Positions 24,244-35,463 of a DNA stretch of 64,000 nt are shown piece by piece; within the stretch, counting starts at the first letter, position 1; each line of letters opens with the position of its first letter. The translations under genes and the position numbers were made by a program. The stretch lies in the NCBI RefSeq assembly GCF_020740795.1, contig NC_067299.1, positions 11,977,333 to 12,041,332 of the forward strand. The letters run 5' to 3'. Below the pieces are notes generated by a model. That model did no database searches. It saw only the letters and a list, made by a program, of their open reading frames with translations, and was not told the origin of the DNA. The stretch is from Apus apus. Its lineage: Eukaryota > Chordata > Aves > Apodiformes > Apodidae.

Positions 24244-24319
24244 GCTCCAGCAGCTCTCTGCCGACCCCTCATTGCTGGGTTTCTTTCAGCTGCTGGACAG
24301 CATGAATCTGGCAGATGAG
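24244..24319 (+). repeat. 76-bp fragment of MROH intron 12/exon 13 at the ERV-L edge
   Basis: These 76 bases are identical by eye to 18,299-18,374: the end of intron 12, the CTTTCAG acceptor and the first codons of exon 13 (LLDSMNLADE). Because intron sequence is included, it was copied from DNA and not from mRNA. It lies exactly between the 23.2-24.2 kb repeat and the ERV-L pol remnant. Confidence 0.85.
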
Positions 24320-26285
24320 TGCCTTTAGGGGCACTCCATCCTACATGAAAATTAGGATTCTTTTTGGCAATTTTCAGAATTTGTTGCCACTCCTCTTTAT
24401 GCCAGACAGGCACTCCATTAATTTCCCAATTGTTACTTTCCCAAAAAGTAATCCATTGCACACAGCCTTTAAAAACCACAAAGGAATCTGTGTGAATGTA
24501 CACGGCGTCCTTGGAGGCTTTTTCTTTTAGGAAAACATTAGGAACAGCATCCAATTCTCCCACCTGGGCGCTGCCCTTATCTTGGTTTATGATTTGTTCG
24601 GCTTTGGCAGGTTTAACTGCAGCAGATTTGAACAACCGAGTTTTCCCTTCTCTTTGGGTTGAAGCATCTGTGAACCAAGCATTAACCATTTCACTTCTAT
24701 ATTCTAGGGCTTCTTTGATAGGACTGGGAACTTTCATTATCAAATCCTTTTTATTTGTAGATTCATTTTGTTCCTGGATTTTCAATTGTTTATCTGGGCC
24801 TTCTTCAAGTTGGAATAGTCCAAAAGAGTACTCAATTTGACTATACCGTTTTCTGATTGTACCCTTTTGGGATATTCCTTCTGGAGGAGCCTTTCCAGAT
24901 AGTACTTGGTTAACTACCTTGAAAGGGCCTCGAAGAATTACTTTTTGTTTTTTAATGATCTTGCTGATTTCTTTTAGTGCTGTACACACTGTTAGCAATC
25001 CCTTTTCCAGAATAAAATGTCGTTTTTCTGAATCCTTCAATGACTGAGAGTAAAAGCCAATTGGTCGAGTACTCCCAGTAGGTCCCTGTTGCCAAAAATG
25101 ATATGATAGGGCACTGGCTGAAAACCCCCACTCTATTATTACTGGATCCTCCGGGTGAAGGGGCCCCAGAGTTTGGTATGTCTGCGCCTCCAATAATAAC
25201 AGTTCAAGGGCCTCATCATGAGACTGATCCCATTCCCAGTGACGATTTTTCTTTAATAGATCAAAAAGAGGACGTGCTATGATGGATAGGTCTGGGATAT
25301 GCTTTCTCCAATACTGAAGGGTTCCTAGTATTCCTTGTAGTTCTTTCTTATTGGTGGGTGCCTTTATCTCTCCTAAGTAAGATAAAGTATCGGAAGGAAT
25401 ACTCCAGGTCCCCCTCTTCCATCTTATTCCCAGAAATTTTGCCTCTTGGGATGGGGGTTGCCTTTTCTCTTCAGGGATTTCTATTTGCATGCCTATGAAA
25501 TGCTTAATTATGGCATCATAAACTGCCTTTACCTCCCCCTCACTCTGGCCCCCTACCAGCACATCATCTGTGTACTGTGAGACCTTTGGAATTATTTTTG
25601 ATTTCTGGAATGTTTTCAAGTTGACACACAAGTGCGTGATGAGCTAGTGTGGGCGAGTGTTTATATCCCTGGGGCAACCTTGTGAAAGTGTACTGCACCC
25701 CATCCCAAGTGAAGGCGAAATATTTTTGGTCCTCAGGATCAATAGGGATTTGGAAGAACATATCCTTTATGTCCAGGGAGGCCAGCACTGGGTGCACTGC
25801 TTCCTGGATCTCTAACTCCGGATCAGCAATGTTAGGTACAGCAGCTGTGAGTGCATCTGCATTGGCATTCAATTTCCTGTAGTCGACTGTCATCCTCCAT
25901 TTACCACTGGGTTTTCTTACAGGCCAAATCAGGGAGTTAAATGGTGATTGACAGGGCACAATAATGCCCTTTTGTTTTAGATCAGAAATGACTTCTTTGA
26001 TGCCTGCCTTAGCGGCGACAGGAATGGAATATTGTCTCACTTTTGTAATCCTTCTTTGTGGCAGACGGGGAGCACATTGTAGCAACCTCAGCTTTAGTGT
26101 GGGTGTGCCAAAATTCCAGTAGCGACCGTTCTTATCTCTCCACGCTCGGCCCACGAGAACACCTATTCCTAACAAATTGTAAGGAATGTCACCCACAATC
26201 ATTTCAGTCTGAATTAACTCTTCTTCTCCTGGCAGTTTTAAAGAAACTTTAGCTGTTCTTTGTAAAGCAGAGTTACCGAGTTACC
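24320..26285 (-). mobile_element. ERV-L pol remnant: reverse transcriptase and RNase H
   Basis: On the minus strand, 26,202 to about 25,564 encodes the first half of reverse transcriptase, with VDYRKLNANAD, LASLDIKDMFFQIP and the LPQGYKHSP block. A frameshift at about 25,575-25,630 moves the frame, and the second half carries the catalytic YTDD box at 25,563-25,574. RNase H follows, with its acidic residues in WFTDAS (about 24,668), GELDAV and HTDSF. The sequence resembles ERV-L, class III spuma-like elements. The block is cut at 24,320 before integrase, and there is no env. The frameshift and truncation make it inactive. Confidence 0.85.
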
Positions 26286-26289
26286 CCAC

Positions 26290-27352
26290 TTACAAAACCA
26301 TTGGTTTCAGAGATAAGGTGATGCCACATTGTTTGGCCACCTCAGCTTTTAGGATAGAAATCTGTGCTCTGTCACGAGAAAAAGAAGTTCTCACAACTGG
26401 GCACAGGTGTTTATGTTCTACTCCCTCCTCCTCATTCTCAGAACTGGTATAGTGAGAAGATAAATCAGTTAGGACTTTGTCCATAGTTGTGGAAAGTTGG
26501 TGGACATTTTTCTCCAATTTGCTAATCCTTTGAGTGCCATGTGTTATAAAGTTATTAACTGCCTTGTGCAATATCCTGATATCTGCCCTTATTCCCTCCT
26601 CCTGCTCCTTGGAGAGGGGAGGCTGCAGCTGCACAGGGGCTTGCTGCTTTTGCGGCCGTGACTTTTGATTTCAAAATCGGGCACTGCTTTTCCGTCCCGG
26701 AATGAAAATTCACACGTTTCTTATCTGATTGCTTAGAGTTTACGGGCTTGCATTTCTCTAGTGTATTAAAGGCACCCGGGATCTCAGTACCCTGACTAGC
26801 AGAATCTGAGGAATCCTCATAACTTGCAAATTCCCCACATTCATCATCTGAGAAAGACAGGGTGGCACTGGTTTTCTTCTTCTTTCCCTGCTTTCTTAGC
26901 CCTTCAATCTCTTGCTGCAACCCTTCATTCTTTTGCTGTAGCTCTGCAACCTTTCGTTGTAATCCCTCCTTTCCTTGCCACAGAACCATGGCCAGGACAA
27001 AGAAACTTCAGGCATTGAAGAAATCAAGCCCACGTTTCTTAATCTCCTTTTTAACCTCTTTAGACAGAGAAGTACTATTTTCCAAAGCCATGAGGAGATT
27101 TGTGAGGCTACCAAGGTCTCCACCCATGTAGGCATTGTAAATCACTTTGTACTGCTCCCTGTCTATAACGTACTCACGCCTATTAAGGTGCTCCCAAAAG
27201 GGACGCACAAATGTACATTTTTGCAATTCCTCCTCAAAACTAGGGGAAGGCGAAAATAACACCTCCTGAACTTCAGTGCTTTCCCCACAAATTTCATTTT
27301 CTGCACCATCACTTCCAACATCTATATCATTTATAACTCCCTTGGTAGCCAT
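26290..27352 (-). mobile_element. ERV-L gag N-terminal part
   Basis: The frame opens with an ATG at 27,352 (MATKGVIND), about 100 bases after the primer binding site. It continues into a second frame with a heptad-patterned coiled coil (LQRKVAELQQKNEGLQQEIE) at about 26,990-26,900 and a Lys/Ser/Asp-rich segment. The capsid and nucleocapsid parts expected before pol are missing, so gag runs almost directly into reverse transcriptase. Frames are broken near 26,990 and 26,630. The first 120 bases of this gag survive in the right arm at 50,108-50,230. Confidence 0.7.
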
Positions 27353-27455
27353 TTTCTTTAATTATATATATTTTTTTTTATTATTTTTTTTTTTTTTTTA
27401 ACACTACACAAATGAAGCAATTTCAGAGTGTGGGGGGCTTCTAACGACCCCCGTT

Positions 27456-27473
27456 ATCCCACTCCTGACACCA
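27456..27473 (-). other. Primer binding site, tRNA-Leu type
   Basis: The minus strand reads TGGTGTCAGGAGTGGGAT, 18 bases complementary to the 3' end (including CCA) of vertebrate tRNA-Leu(CAG). This agrees with the use of tRNA-Leu that gave ERV-L its name. It lies between the LTR and the gag ATG. Confidence 0.85.
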
Positions 27474-27479
27474 GATGGC

Positions 27480-28278
27480 GCGAGCCGGTATTGGGCTACT
27501 GACTGTCAGGATGCTTTCCCAACTTCCCCCCCCGCGAGGTTTTTTTAGTAAGACCGAGGGTCACACAAGGCACTCGCCTCTCACAGAGGAACGGCCACTG
27601 CGGGACCGTGTTTCAGGGTGGTAGTTAGAAAGCACCCCCCACCACGCTCAGAAATTGCCTCTAAAACCAAAGCTTACTCCACTAATTAATTGGTTTATTA
27701 AGGGCTAACACAAACTGAGGGATGATGTTTAGGGACAATGCAAATGTGAATGGCTACCAGGGATATCAATATGTGTGTAGTGAGAAAGTGTCCTTTAGGG
27801 AGGCAATGCAAGAGGTCCTGAGCTTTTGAGGGAGAGGGTTAAGGACCAAAGGGAGGAGGGAGGAGGGAAGGAAATCCGACGTCAGTCCTGCTGAAGAGGT
27901 CGTGCTGTGTGTGCGAGTATGAGGAGACGAGTGTGTGCGTGTGTGTGTGTGTGTGCGGTGATGTTACTCTCCGGCGGCCAGTCCCCGATGGCTCCGTTCC
28001 CGTTCCCAGCGGCAGCGGCCGTCGGTGGCCCCTTCTCGCCAGGCAGGACGGCAGGTCCATGGTGTCGGAGGGGCAGCCTCTCGGCAACGGGTGCAGCGGC
28101 CGCTGGTTTCCCCTCAACCGGCAGCAACACGGGGAGGGGGCTCCGGCCCCGACCCCAGGGCTCGGGACCCCGGCACGCTCAGCGCTGAGGCCCAGGCTGG
28201 ACCCGGGGCAGGCAGGCTGGCTTAAAAGGCATTTTGTTTAGACTTATGTGGGGAAGAAAAGAACAGTTTCCCACACTA
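27480..28278 (-). mobile_element. ERV-L LTR
   Basis: The segment lies immediately upstream of the primer binding site on the minus strand. It has a poly(A) signal (AATAAA on the minus strand, 27,694-27,699), a GC-rich U3/R part with a (GT)n run on the + strand at about 27,930-27,955, and a probable start at TGTGGGAAAC near 28,278. Exact ends are uncertain because terminal TG/CA and target duplications are not clear. In the right arm the same LTR is at 49,400-49,985 but lacks its first 200 bases. Confidence 0.65.
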
Positions 28279-28319
28279 TGGAACGGGGCAGAGGGGGAGG
28301 GAGATGTAATTTGCAGGAG

Positions 28320-30324
28320 TCAATATAACCCATAATACAGTATCATTTCATCTTTTCTTATGTTAGGGGATCCCCTTTCAAATTTGTCCTGGTGTTTCAG
28401 AATGCATGCTAAAGGGGTATAAGGTTTATAGGTGCAGTTTGCAAAAGCCTCAAGCAGGGTGTGGGCAGCCCAAATTTCCATTCCCTGCCCTTTGAATCCA
28501 CACATGCTTTCCCTTTGAGCAAATCAAGTCCTAAAATGTTGGTAGGCAGGGCCCCAAGTATCATAACAACATCTGTGGGGTTTTCATTCGCTGGTAACTA
28601 ACATTTAACCCCAGCAGTCTGTTGCGGTTTAGAATTCCCAAAAACATCAGTAACCCAAATTTGTTTTTTGTCAGGCTTGATGCTGTGTTTGAGAGCAACA
28701 TCTGTTTGTATAGCAGATACTTGTGCACCCGTCTCTACCAAAAAGGTGAGTGGTGTTTTAAAAGGTCCCAAAGGGAAGGTAACCATCAAGTCTCCACTTT
28801 TATTTTCAGTGAGCTCTTACATAAGCCCAGCTGCTGTCCCCTGCCTCACATCTAGGGGGACAGCACTGCTGGTTTCCCCACTCCAAATCTATCAAGCCTC
28901 CCTCAGTGAGAGAAGGAGCAGAGGCTTCTTTGAACAGCAGTTCTTGATTATTGTTATTGTTGCCGGGCTGTTTGGGCCATGGCTTAGGAAGGGGTTTTTT
29001 ATCCTTCCGGGCTCTTACTAATTTTTCTAAAGCCACAGTTGGTAGCCCATCCATCACGTCCCGTGGGAACCCCTTCTCTATTCCATCAGCCCACAGCAAA
29101 TTTCATCTTGGCCCAAAAGGTCTGACAGGGAGGTTTTGCTTATCCTGGTATTCTACCCTTCTTACAACTTTTTGTTTGGGTGGGATCATGGTGGCTCCAA
29201 TTCTTCTTCCATAATTAATTAGCTCCTGAGCCATCTCCCCCCATGGCATTCGGTCAGCAGCCCTTCCTTGCCTGTTACTTCTCACAGGCTGATCCCACAA
29301 ATGGTCTTGTAACTGGACTCCATATAACTTTAAAGAATCTAGGAGTCCCCGAATTAAAGGACTTAGCTGTTCTGGGTGTGCATTTCACAACATGGGAGAG
29401 GGCTGCTGGGGGACCAGCGTTCTATCATGCATCAGTTGGAGACAAGCTGCTTGCTGCAAGTTTTCAGTCAAATTATTTACAGACTGGGTATAAATAGTAT
29501 GAGGATTCCCACGCTCTAGGGGATCCATGCCCCCTGCCCAGTAAGCTGCACGTTGGGTCAGGGACCACGTATCACGCTCGTCACCAGGGGTTAAGAAAAC
29601 TCCAGGGACCCAGTACCCTTGTGCTTCACTTTCAGAGAGGAAAATCCTGTCTCCTCCTGTTAGTGAAACTCTCCAGACATGCTCAGTTTCAGTTTCAGAG
29701 GCCCATCTTGAGAATTTCGCTTGGATTTTAGCAAGCTCTGTAGGTGAATAAGGTGTTGTACAGGCGGTGGTTTGTGGAGCCAGGGCTTGCTGGCCATTGG
29801 CAGCTGGAGCTTGAATAGTTTCAGTTTTAATCAAAGGCCTCATTACTGCCTCAGGTTTGTCTGAGTAAAATGTTTCTCTGCTTGCGGCCAAGTCCTCAAA
29901 AGGATACTCGGACAATTGGCCTTGTTTTTCAGTTGTTTGGGCCAAGCACAAGATATTGCAATTGCTATTGACAGAATCCTCATCCACCACCCGATACTCT
30001 AGTTCAGATCTGAGGATTTTTTCTCAGTCAAGAGAGTCTGATAATGCAGCATGAAGCCGCTGAGTTGTACAGAGTTCAGCTGCCAACTGACTCTGTAAAG
30101 CTCGGACTTGCTCTTGCAAAAACTTGACAGCTTCATCGTTATTTTCACATTGTTGTTTCTCTTTCTGGGCTGCCATGAATGCAGCTCCCAGAACTGCACA
30201 TATCACGGCTTTGTGTTTTCCAGGTTTTGTGTTTTGCTCCTTCTGTAAGTTGGAAATTCTCTCCACTACTGCCTGGGGATCATACCAGTTATTATGAGCC
30301 CAGGACATGCCTGGTGGAGAGGGA
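28320..30324 (-). mobile_element. ERV-L gag-capsid and protease remnant, upstream provirus piece
   Basis: On the minus strand from 30,324: a helical gag segment (NLQKEQNTKPGKHK and a coiled coil), then 29,990-29,385 with the capsid-like WSLTQRAAYWAGGMDPLERG block, a proline/lysine-rich segment at 29,300-28,806, and an aspartic protease at 28,789-28,598 whose active site reads VETGAQVSAI instead of the usual DTG or DSG. The order gag-capsid-protease is normal, but it is followed by an LTR instead of reverse transcriptase. Together with the gag-pol piece at 24.3-27.4 kb this is a composite of two proviral parts sharing one LTR. Several frame breaks make it inactive. Most of it is deleted from the right arm. 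Confidence 0.75.
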
Positions 30325-30371
30325 CAGTACCTGTCTCCTGGTGGAGCCACCTCCAGCAGCGCTCTGACTGC
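30325..30371 (-). repeat. 47-bp fragment of MROH exon 11/donor at the other ERV-L edge
   Basis: On the minus strand these 47 bases are identical to 17,927-17,973: the end of exon 11 (VRALLEVAPPGDR), its donor and a few intron bases. It joins the ERV-L gag remnant to the unique sequence that follows. The mirror copy in the right arm is at 49,164-49,210, so the insertion is older than the palindrome or was spread between arms by conversion. Confidence 0.85.
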
Positions 30372-31359
30372 AAATCAGCCCCAAGAACAGCCAGAAAAAG
30401 AGATGCCTGTGCTTTCTTCATTTAAAAAAAATTAAACCATTTAAAAGGATAATTTGGCCCCAAAATATCTGAAGATGGCCTCAAATTCGACCCCGATCAC
30501 CCTTAATACATTAAAGAGATTTCCAATGTGGGGTTTTGGGACAAGGCATCTCTCAAATACTCCCTAAAAAATCTCAAACCTCGGAAATTTAAATGTTATT
30601 GAAATATGTGTATTCATTTAAAAGTCTCCAAATCCGGCCCCTTCAAAAAATGTTATTTTAACTAAGCAATACGTTTTAGGACCCGAAAACCCCCCACATG
30701 AGCACACTGCCTCAAAGAAAAAAATCCATAAACTGCCCGAACGAAGCCTGAGCCCACCCCGCAGATAATTAAGCCCTGGGAATTAGCCCCAGCCCTCCCC
30801 CACAATTAGCCCACCCTGGGGGACCATGGAGGGGCTGGAGGGCCCTGAGGGGAGCGGGGGAGCCGGGCGGGTGGCGGCCAGAGGGAAGATGGTGGCTCTT
30901 GTCACAGCGGCAGCGGCTTCCAGGGGGTTGGATTGTCATCGGATGCGCAGCCCCGCAGCCCCCGGGGTGGTTGTGGGGCTGAGGCGCTCAGGGTTGGGTG
31001 AGGGGGAGCAGGGGGTCCCGCGGCGCCATCCAGGAGCTGGAGGCGAGAGGGGTGGTGAGGGGCTGCCCCACAACTTGCCCCACCTGCCCTTCCCAGCCCT
31101 GTTTCTTCCTGTCCTTGAGGACAACAGGGTTTGCTCAAGCTCTTGGCATCCAGTCTCAGCTTCCTGTTTCCATGTGCTGACCCCTCTGGCCTCCCTCTGC
31201 TCGGAGGCAAAGCCCTTGCAAAGAGGAGATCTTGGACACTTGGTACTGGGTTTCCCTAAGTCCAGTCAGAGTTTGGCCTAGAGCCCTCGCTGAGGTGCTC
31301 AGAGGTTTTTGGGTGGATCTCAGGAGAAAAAAGTGGAGTTTCTGGTGTCTGGAAGAAGG
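30372..31359 (+). other. Arm sequence with a conserved 151-codon open frame at 30,826-31,281
   Basis: The first 400 bases are AT-rich and non-coding. A GC-rich, CpG-rich segment follows from about 30,720, and an ATG at 30,826 in a good context (GGGGGACCATGG) opens 151 codons. The product is rich in Gly, Ala and Arg at the N-terminus and has no domain I recognise. The same frame is identical in the right arm (48,254-48,709, minus). It may be a promoter-proximal exon or a chance frame in CpG-rich DNA. Confidence 0.3.
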
Positions 31360-32310
31360 GATAGGTCAGTGAGGAGGACTACAAGGACGTTGTGAAGCTA
31401 TGCAGGAAGACAATTAGAAGGTTCAAATTCCAACTAGAACTTAATCTGGCTACTGCCATGAAATAGAATGAAAAGGCTTCTATACATATAGTAGCAAGAA
31501 GGGGCTGAGGCGCTTATTGCCTTCTTTGCCTCAGTCTTTAGTAGGAACACTGGGTGTTCTCTGGGTACCTGGTGGCCTGAGCTGGATGACAGGGATGGGG
31601 AGCAGAATGAAGCCCCCATAGTCCAAGAGGAGATGGTCACTGACCTGCTGCACCACTGAGACACACACAAGTTTATGGGGCTGGATGGGATCCGGCCAAG
31701 GGGACTGAGGGAGCTGGAAGAATGCTCACCAAGCCACTTTCCACCATTCCACCATTTACCAGCTGTCCTGGCCGACAGGGAAGGTTCCAGTTGACTGCAG
31801 AATTGCAAATGTGACCCACGTCTACAAGAAGGGCCAAAAGGAGGATCCAGGGAACAACAACCCCAGGCAACTCTCCTGGCTTGGGGCAACTGGGCTGGGA
31901 AGTGCTTGGTGGAAAAGGACCTGGGGCTGTTGGTTGACAGCAGCTGAATATGAGCCAGGTGACCAAGAAGGCCAACGGCATCTTGGCCTGTATCAGCACT
32001 GCTTTGGCCAGCAGGACCAGGGCAGTATGGGCCCTCAGTGCTGGGCACTGGTGAGGCCACAGCACGAATCCTGGGGTCAGTTCGGGGCTCCTCATGACAA
32101 GAAGGACATTGAGAGGCTGGAGCGTGTCCAGGGAAGGGCAGTGGAGCTGGGGAAGGGGCTGGAGCTCGAGTCTCACAAGAAGCAGCCGAGGGACCTGGGG
32201 GTGTTCATCCTGGAGAAAGGGAGGCTGAGGGGAGACCTCCTTGCTCCCTGCAGCTCCCTGAATCTACAGAGCTGTGATTTTACGGAGTTCCAGAGCAGGA
32301 GGAAAAGCAG
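31360..32310 (+). mobile_element. CR1 fragment, internally deleted
   Basis: It begins with ORF2-like sequence (YKDVVKLCRKTIRRFKFQLE in a broken frame), continues with RT blocks around 31,680-31,860, skips the catalytic core, and resumes with the C-terminal segment ALVRPQHESWGQFGAPHDKK and DIERLERVQGRAVELGKGLE at about 32,040-32,170. Stops and frame changes are frequent. The mirror copy is at about 47,230-48,175. Confidence 0.8.
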
Positions 32311-34335
32311 ACCTTGAGATCTGACACTGTATGGACAACCTCGCTCCTTCTGTCACCGTTCCTGCCATTTCTCTCATTGGCCAGCTGGGACTTATTGCCC
32401 CTTTTCCTGACATTCCCCTTCTCCACCCAAGTCTGCACTGGGAGGTTACGGCTCCTTAGCACCAACTCCCACCTTCTTTCCTTAGAGAAGTGGCTACAAA
32501 CAGGCACAGAAGGGATTTTCTTGAAACATCCCCAAATCGAAACCTGATAAACAACACAACACACTTCTCAACCAGATGCCAAGCCCAAGCTGCCTTCAGC
32601 TGTGCTCACCTTCCACGAGGGACAGACAGGCAGATAGGAACAGATCAACAGGAATGCAAATAAAGAGCTGGCTGCAGAGACAATTAGGCAGACTACTGAC
32701 AGGCAGGACAGGTTTTTGCCTCGCTGAAGCTCAAAGCAACAACTGGATGGGTGACACCTAGATGTCACAGAGACAGAGGAGGGGGGAAGTGGAGAACAAC
32801 GGGAGCTGCGGAAGTCCAGTCAGTCTGCTGGAAAGGTGACTTCAAGCATGAGCAGTTTAGTCAGGACGGATGGGAGCACCTGAAAGATCCATGTAATAGA
32901 GCAGTGGCAAGGAAAGTAGAGGGGGAAACCTGCGGGTCTTGAACGTTTGACACACAACCCGAAAAGTCGCATTTTGGCACAACAGAACATACACGGCCTT
33001 TCTACCGACAGTATTGAACCGTTCCAGCTGATGAAAAGGTGCTCCTTTGTGAAAAATTAAAAAAGTCTCTCAGGTTTTTTGGCCAAGCTCCTCTGTCTGA
33101 CCATAAGCAGCCAGTGCCACCACCAGATGCCCTGATGTATTTGAGGTACTTGTCTCTGACTGGCACTTATCAGAGACCCCCAGGAGCAGCAGAAAGAGCC
33201 CGGGCAGAGGGTCTCAGAGCATCTCCACCAGCACCAGGCATCTGTGTCCTTGGAACTGCATCCCACCCCCCAAAGATGAGCACATTAATCCAAACCAAAC
33301 CAAAACCTGCAAGATAAGAAACACAAAGCATCTTAGAAGCTTAGCATTTGCTTCACTCTTTTTTCTTTACTGGGTTAGCTCTTTGCCTGCTTTTTACCTT
33401 TCCTAATACTAGCTGGGCCTACAGAGTTAAAAAAAAAAAATGCAGTTTTCTGTATTGCAAAAGCCCAGACTCCCCTTCAAAACAGTCCCTGCCCAGGACT
33501 GTCTGTGCCTCTCATCACTCTTGGCACACAGCAAGTCACAGAAGATAGAAGGGGAATAAGGTAGAGAGATGAAGGGTTGGAAATAAAAACAGGAATTCCC
33601 TCTAACACCGGGAAGGCAGGAACAGGTCGGGGGGGGGGGGAGAACAGACCTCTCCATTGATACACAAATACATACAAATCCCATCTTGCTGATGACAGGA
33701 AGAGGTGGGTGAGTGTGCCTTGCAGCAAGGCCACTTCAGGAGAGGGATCCAGGGCTCCTGGCAGCACCAGATGGAGTTGGATTCTGGAGAGCACTTGAGG
33801 AACCCAATCTCTGAGCAGCGACGGGAGGGGAGGAGGTGCAGGAAGGAAGGGGCTGAGCTTCAGGCTCTCCCGCTTTTACAGTGTGGCAGGAAGTGGGGGA
33901 ATATTGACCCCTCCCTGCTCCGACCCTCCCAGGTTTTCCAGGGTCTAAAGAATCCTCTTGCTAGTTCTTCTTCGAGGTGTTCAACACCCTGCCAGGGTCA
34001 CTCATGCCATAACTGAGGCACCAGTAAGGGTTACGTCGTGGTGGGAGACAGGGAACCCATAGGGTGAGGAAGTGGGCGTAGAATTTTCTACGCGCCTTAA
34101 ATATGTCTCTGAGTGTAGAAGCCTGTGTGTCACGGAGGACCTTAATGACCCTACCATTTGCTGGACTGTGCCATTGGAGGAACAAACTTGGGCCTATTCT
34201 GGGGACTTTTATTAGGTATTCAATGGTCAGCAGCATTCTGTGCCTGTCCACCATCTCCTGCTTCAGAAAAGCCCCTGTAGGTCCCAGGTCATATTTCCCT
34301 GTCCCACATAAGGGCTCCAGCTGCCCTTGTGATTC
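32311..34335. other. Arm sequence without a recognised gene
   Basis: No gene is supported. A G-run lies near 33,630. The part 33,478-34,000 is repeated in the right arm (45,510-46,040) and a third time in the palindrome spacer (40,464-40,992). In the right arm the mirror of about 32,620 carries an extra segment of about 20 bases. Confidence 0.5.
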
Positions 34336-34530
34336 CTGGAAGCAGCAATCACCTCTACGCGGTCAATACCATCCACCCTACAACACCCAACCACTAAAAC
34401 ATCACCTGAAACACCCCATCTGCCCGTTTTTCGAACACCTCCAGGGATGGTGCCTCCACCATGTCTGTAGGCAGCCTATCCCAAGGCCTTACCACTCTTT
34501 CTGTGAATAATTTTTCCTAATATCTGTCAT
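34336..34530 (-). mobile_element. CR1-like 3' fragment
   Basis: Read on the minus strand it has the CR1 3' pattern: GTGGTAAGGCCTTGGGATAG, then GGAGGCACCATCCCTGGAGG and GTGTTCGAAAAACGGGCAGA. The mirror copy is at 45,000-45,190. On the + strand side it is followed directly by TGTCATGGTTTGACAC, which resembles the start of an avian ERV LTR. Confidence 0.6.
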
Positions 34531-34876
34531 GGTTTGACACAAGATCGGCACTGAAGCCAGAGACAACAACACTCTCGATCCCCCACCCAGGTAGGGAAGG
34601 AGAGATAAAATTATGGAGACTTGTCTGGATTGAAAACTGAACTAGACTGCTTTAATTAAACAGTAATGATAGAAGAAAATACATACAATTATATACAAGT
34701 GTGCTCAGGAATGTGCAAATCTGTCTTGCCTCCCCCACCCCCAGCAGCTCCCGCGGCATCTCCTGAGATGTGAGCAGCCACAAAATGCCCTAGAGCTGCC
34801 AGAGAGAGGGCAGAGCTGACAGGAGCTGAGGGGAGAGTGATGAGGGACCGGGATGCACAGGCCCGGGGATCAACGG

Positions 34877-34918
34877 GGATGGATGGATGGATGGATGGAT
34901 GGATGGATGGATGGATGG
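34877..34918. repeat. (GGAT)n microsatellite
   Basis: About ten GGAT/ATGG units. The mirror copy is at 44,597-44,638 (CATC units). No function is implied. Confidence 0.9.
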
Positions 34919-35463
34919 AGTCCTCCCTGGATGCTGGCCATGGATGAGAGAGAAGGGGACAAGAAGCAGGAAGGGGCTTGATTTCCATGATCCCTGACTT
35001 CACATTGAGCTCACGTAGATCTATGGAATGAAATACTTTGGTCAGTCTGCTGCCCCTCTAGTCCACTCCTTCCTGTGGGGGTTACAGATACGACTCTTCT
35101 GCTCTCAGTAGCATCCCTGAGGCAGCAGAGCCAGGAGACCTTGATGTCTCAGCTGTAACATAAACGTTCCAGTGTTATCAGCCCACCAGCTGGAACACTT
35201 GCTGCCAGTTGAAGGAGAGCTCCCTGAAGGAAAAAAACGCCAGTAAAAGGAAAATTGGCTCCATCCTGGCTCAAAGCAGGACACACTGTCTGTGCACCCA
35301 CCCCTCGCCTGCATCCTCCAGGCAATGTGCAGGCTCAGGGCCAGCAGCCTCCCCAATGGGCCCTGGCAGAGGCTGCTTGTCTGTGCTGCTGGTGCTGCCT
35401 GGCCCCGCGGAAGCAGTGGAAAGCCCTGCCCAGAGCCCCGAGCGCCCTCCTGAAGCGGGAGCG

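Noticed and set aside
24102-25631. 509-codon frame as one intact ERV protein
   Set aside because: Its last 70 residues come from the inserted MROH fragment and the LTR flank, not from pol, and its start is only the result of a frameshift.
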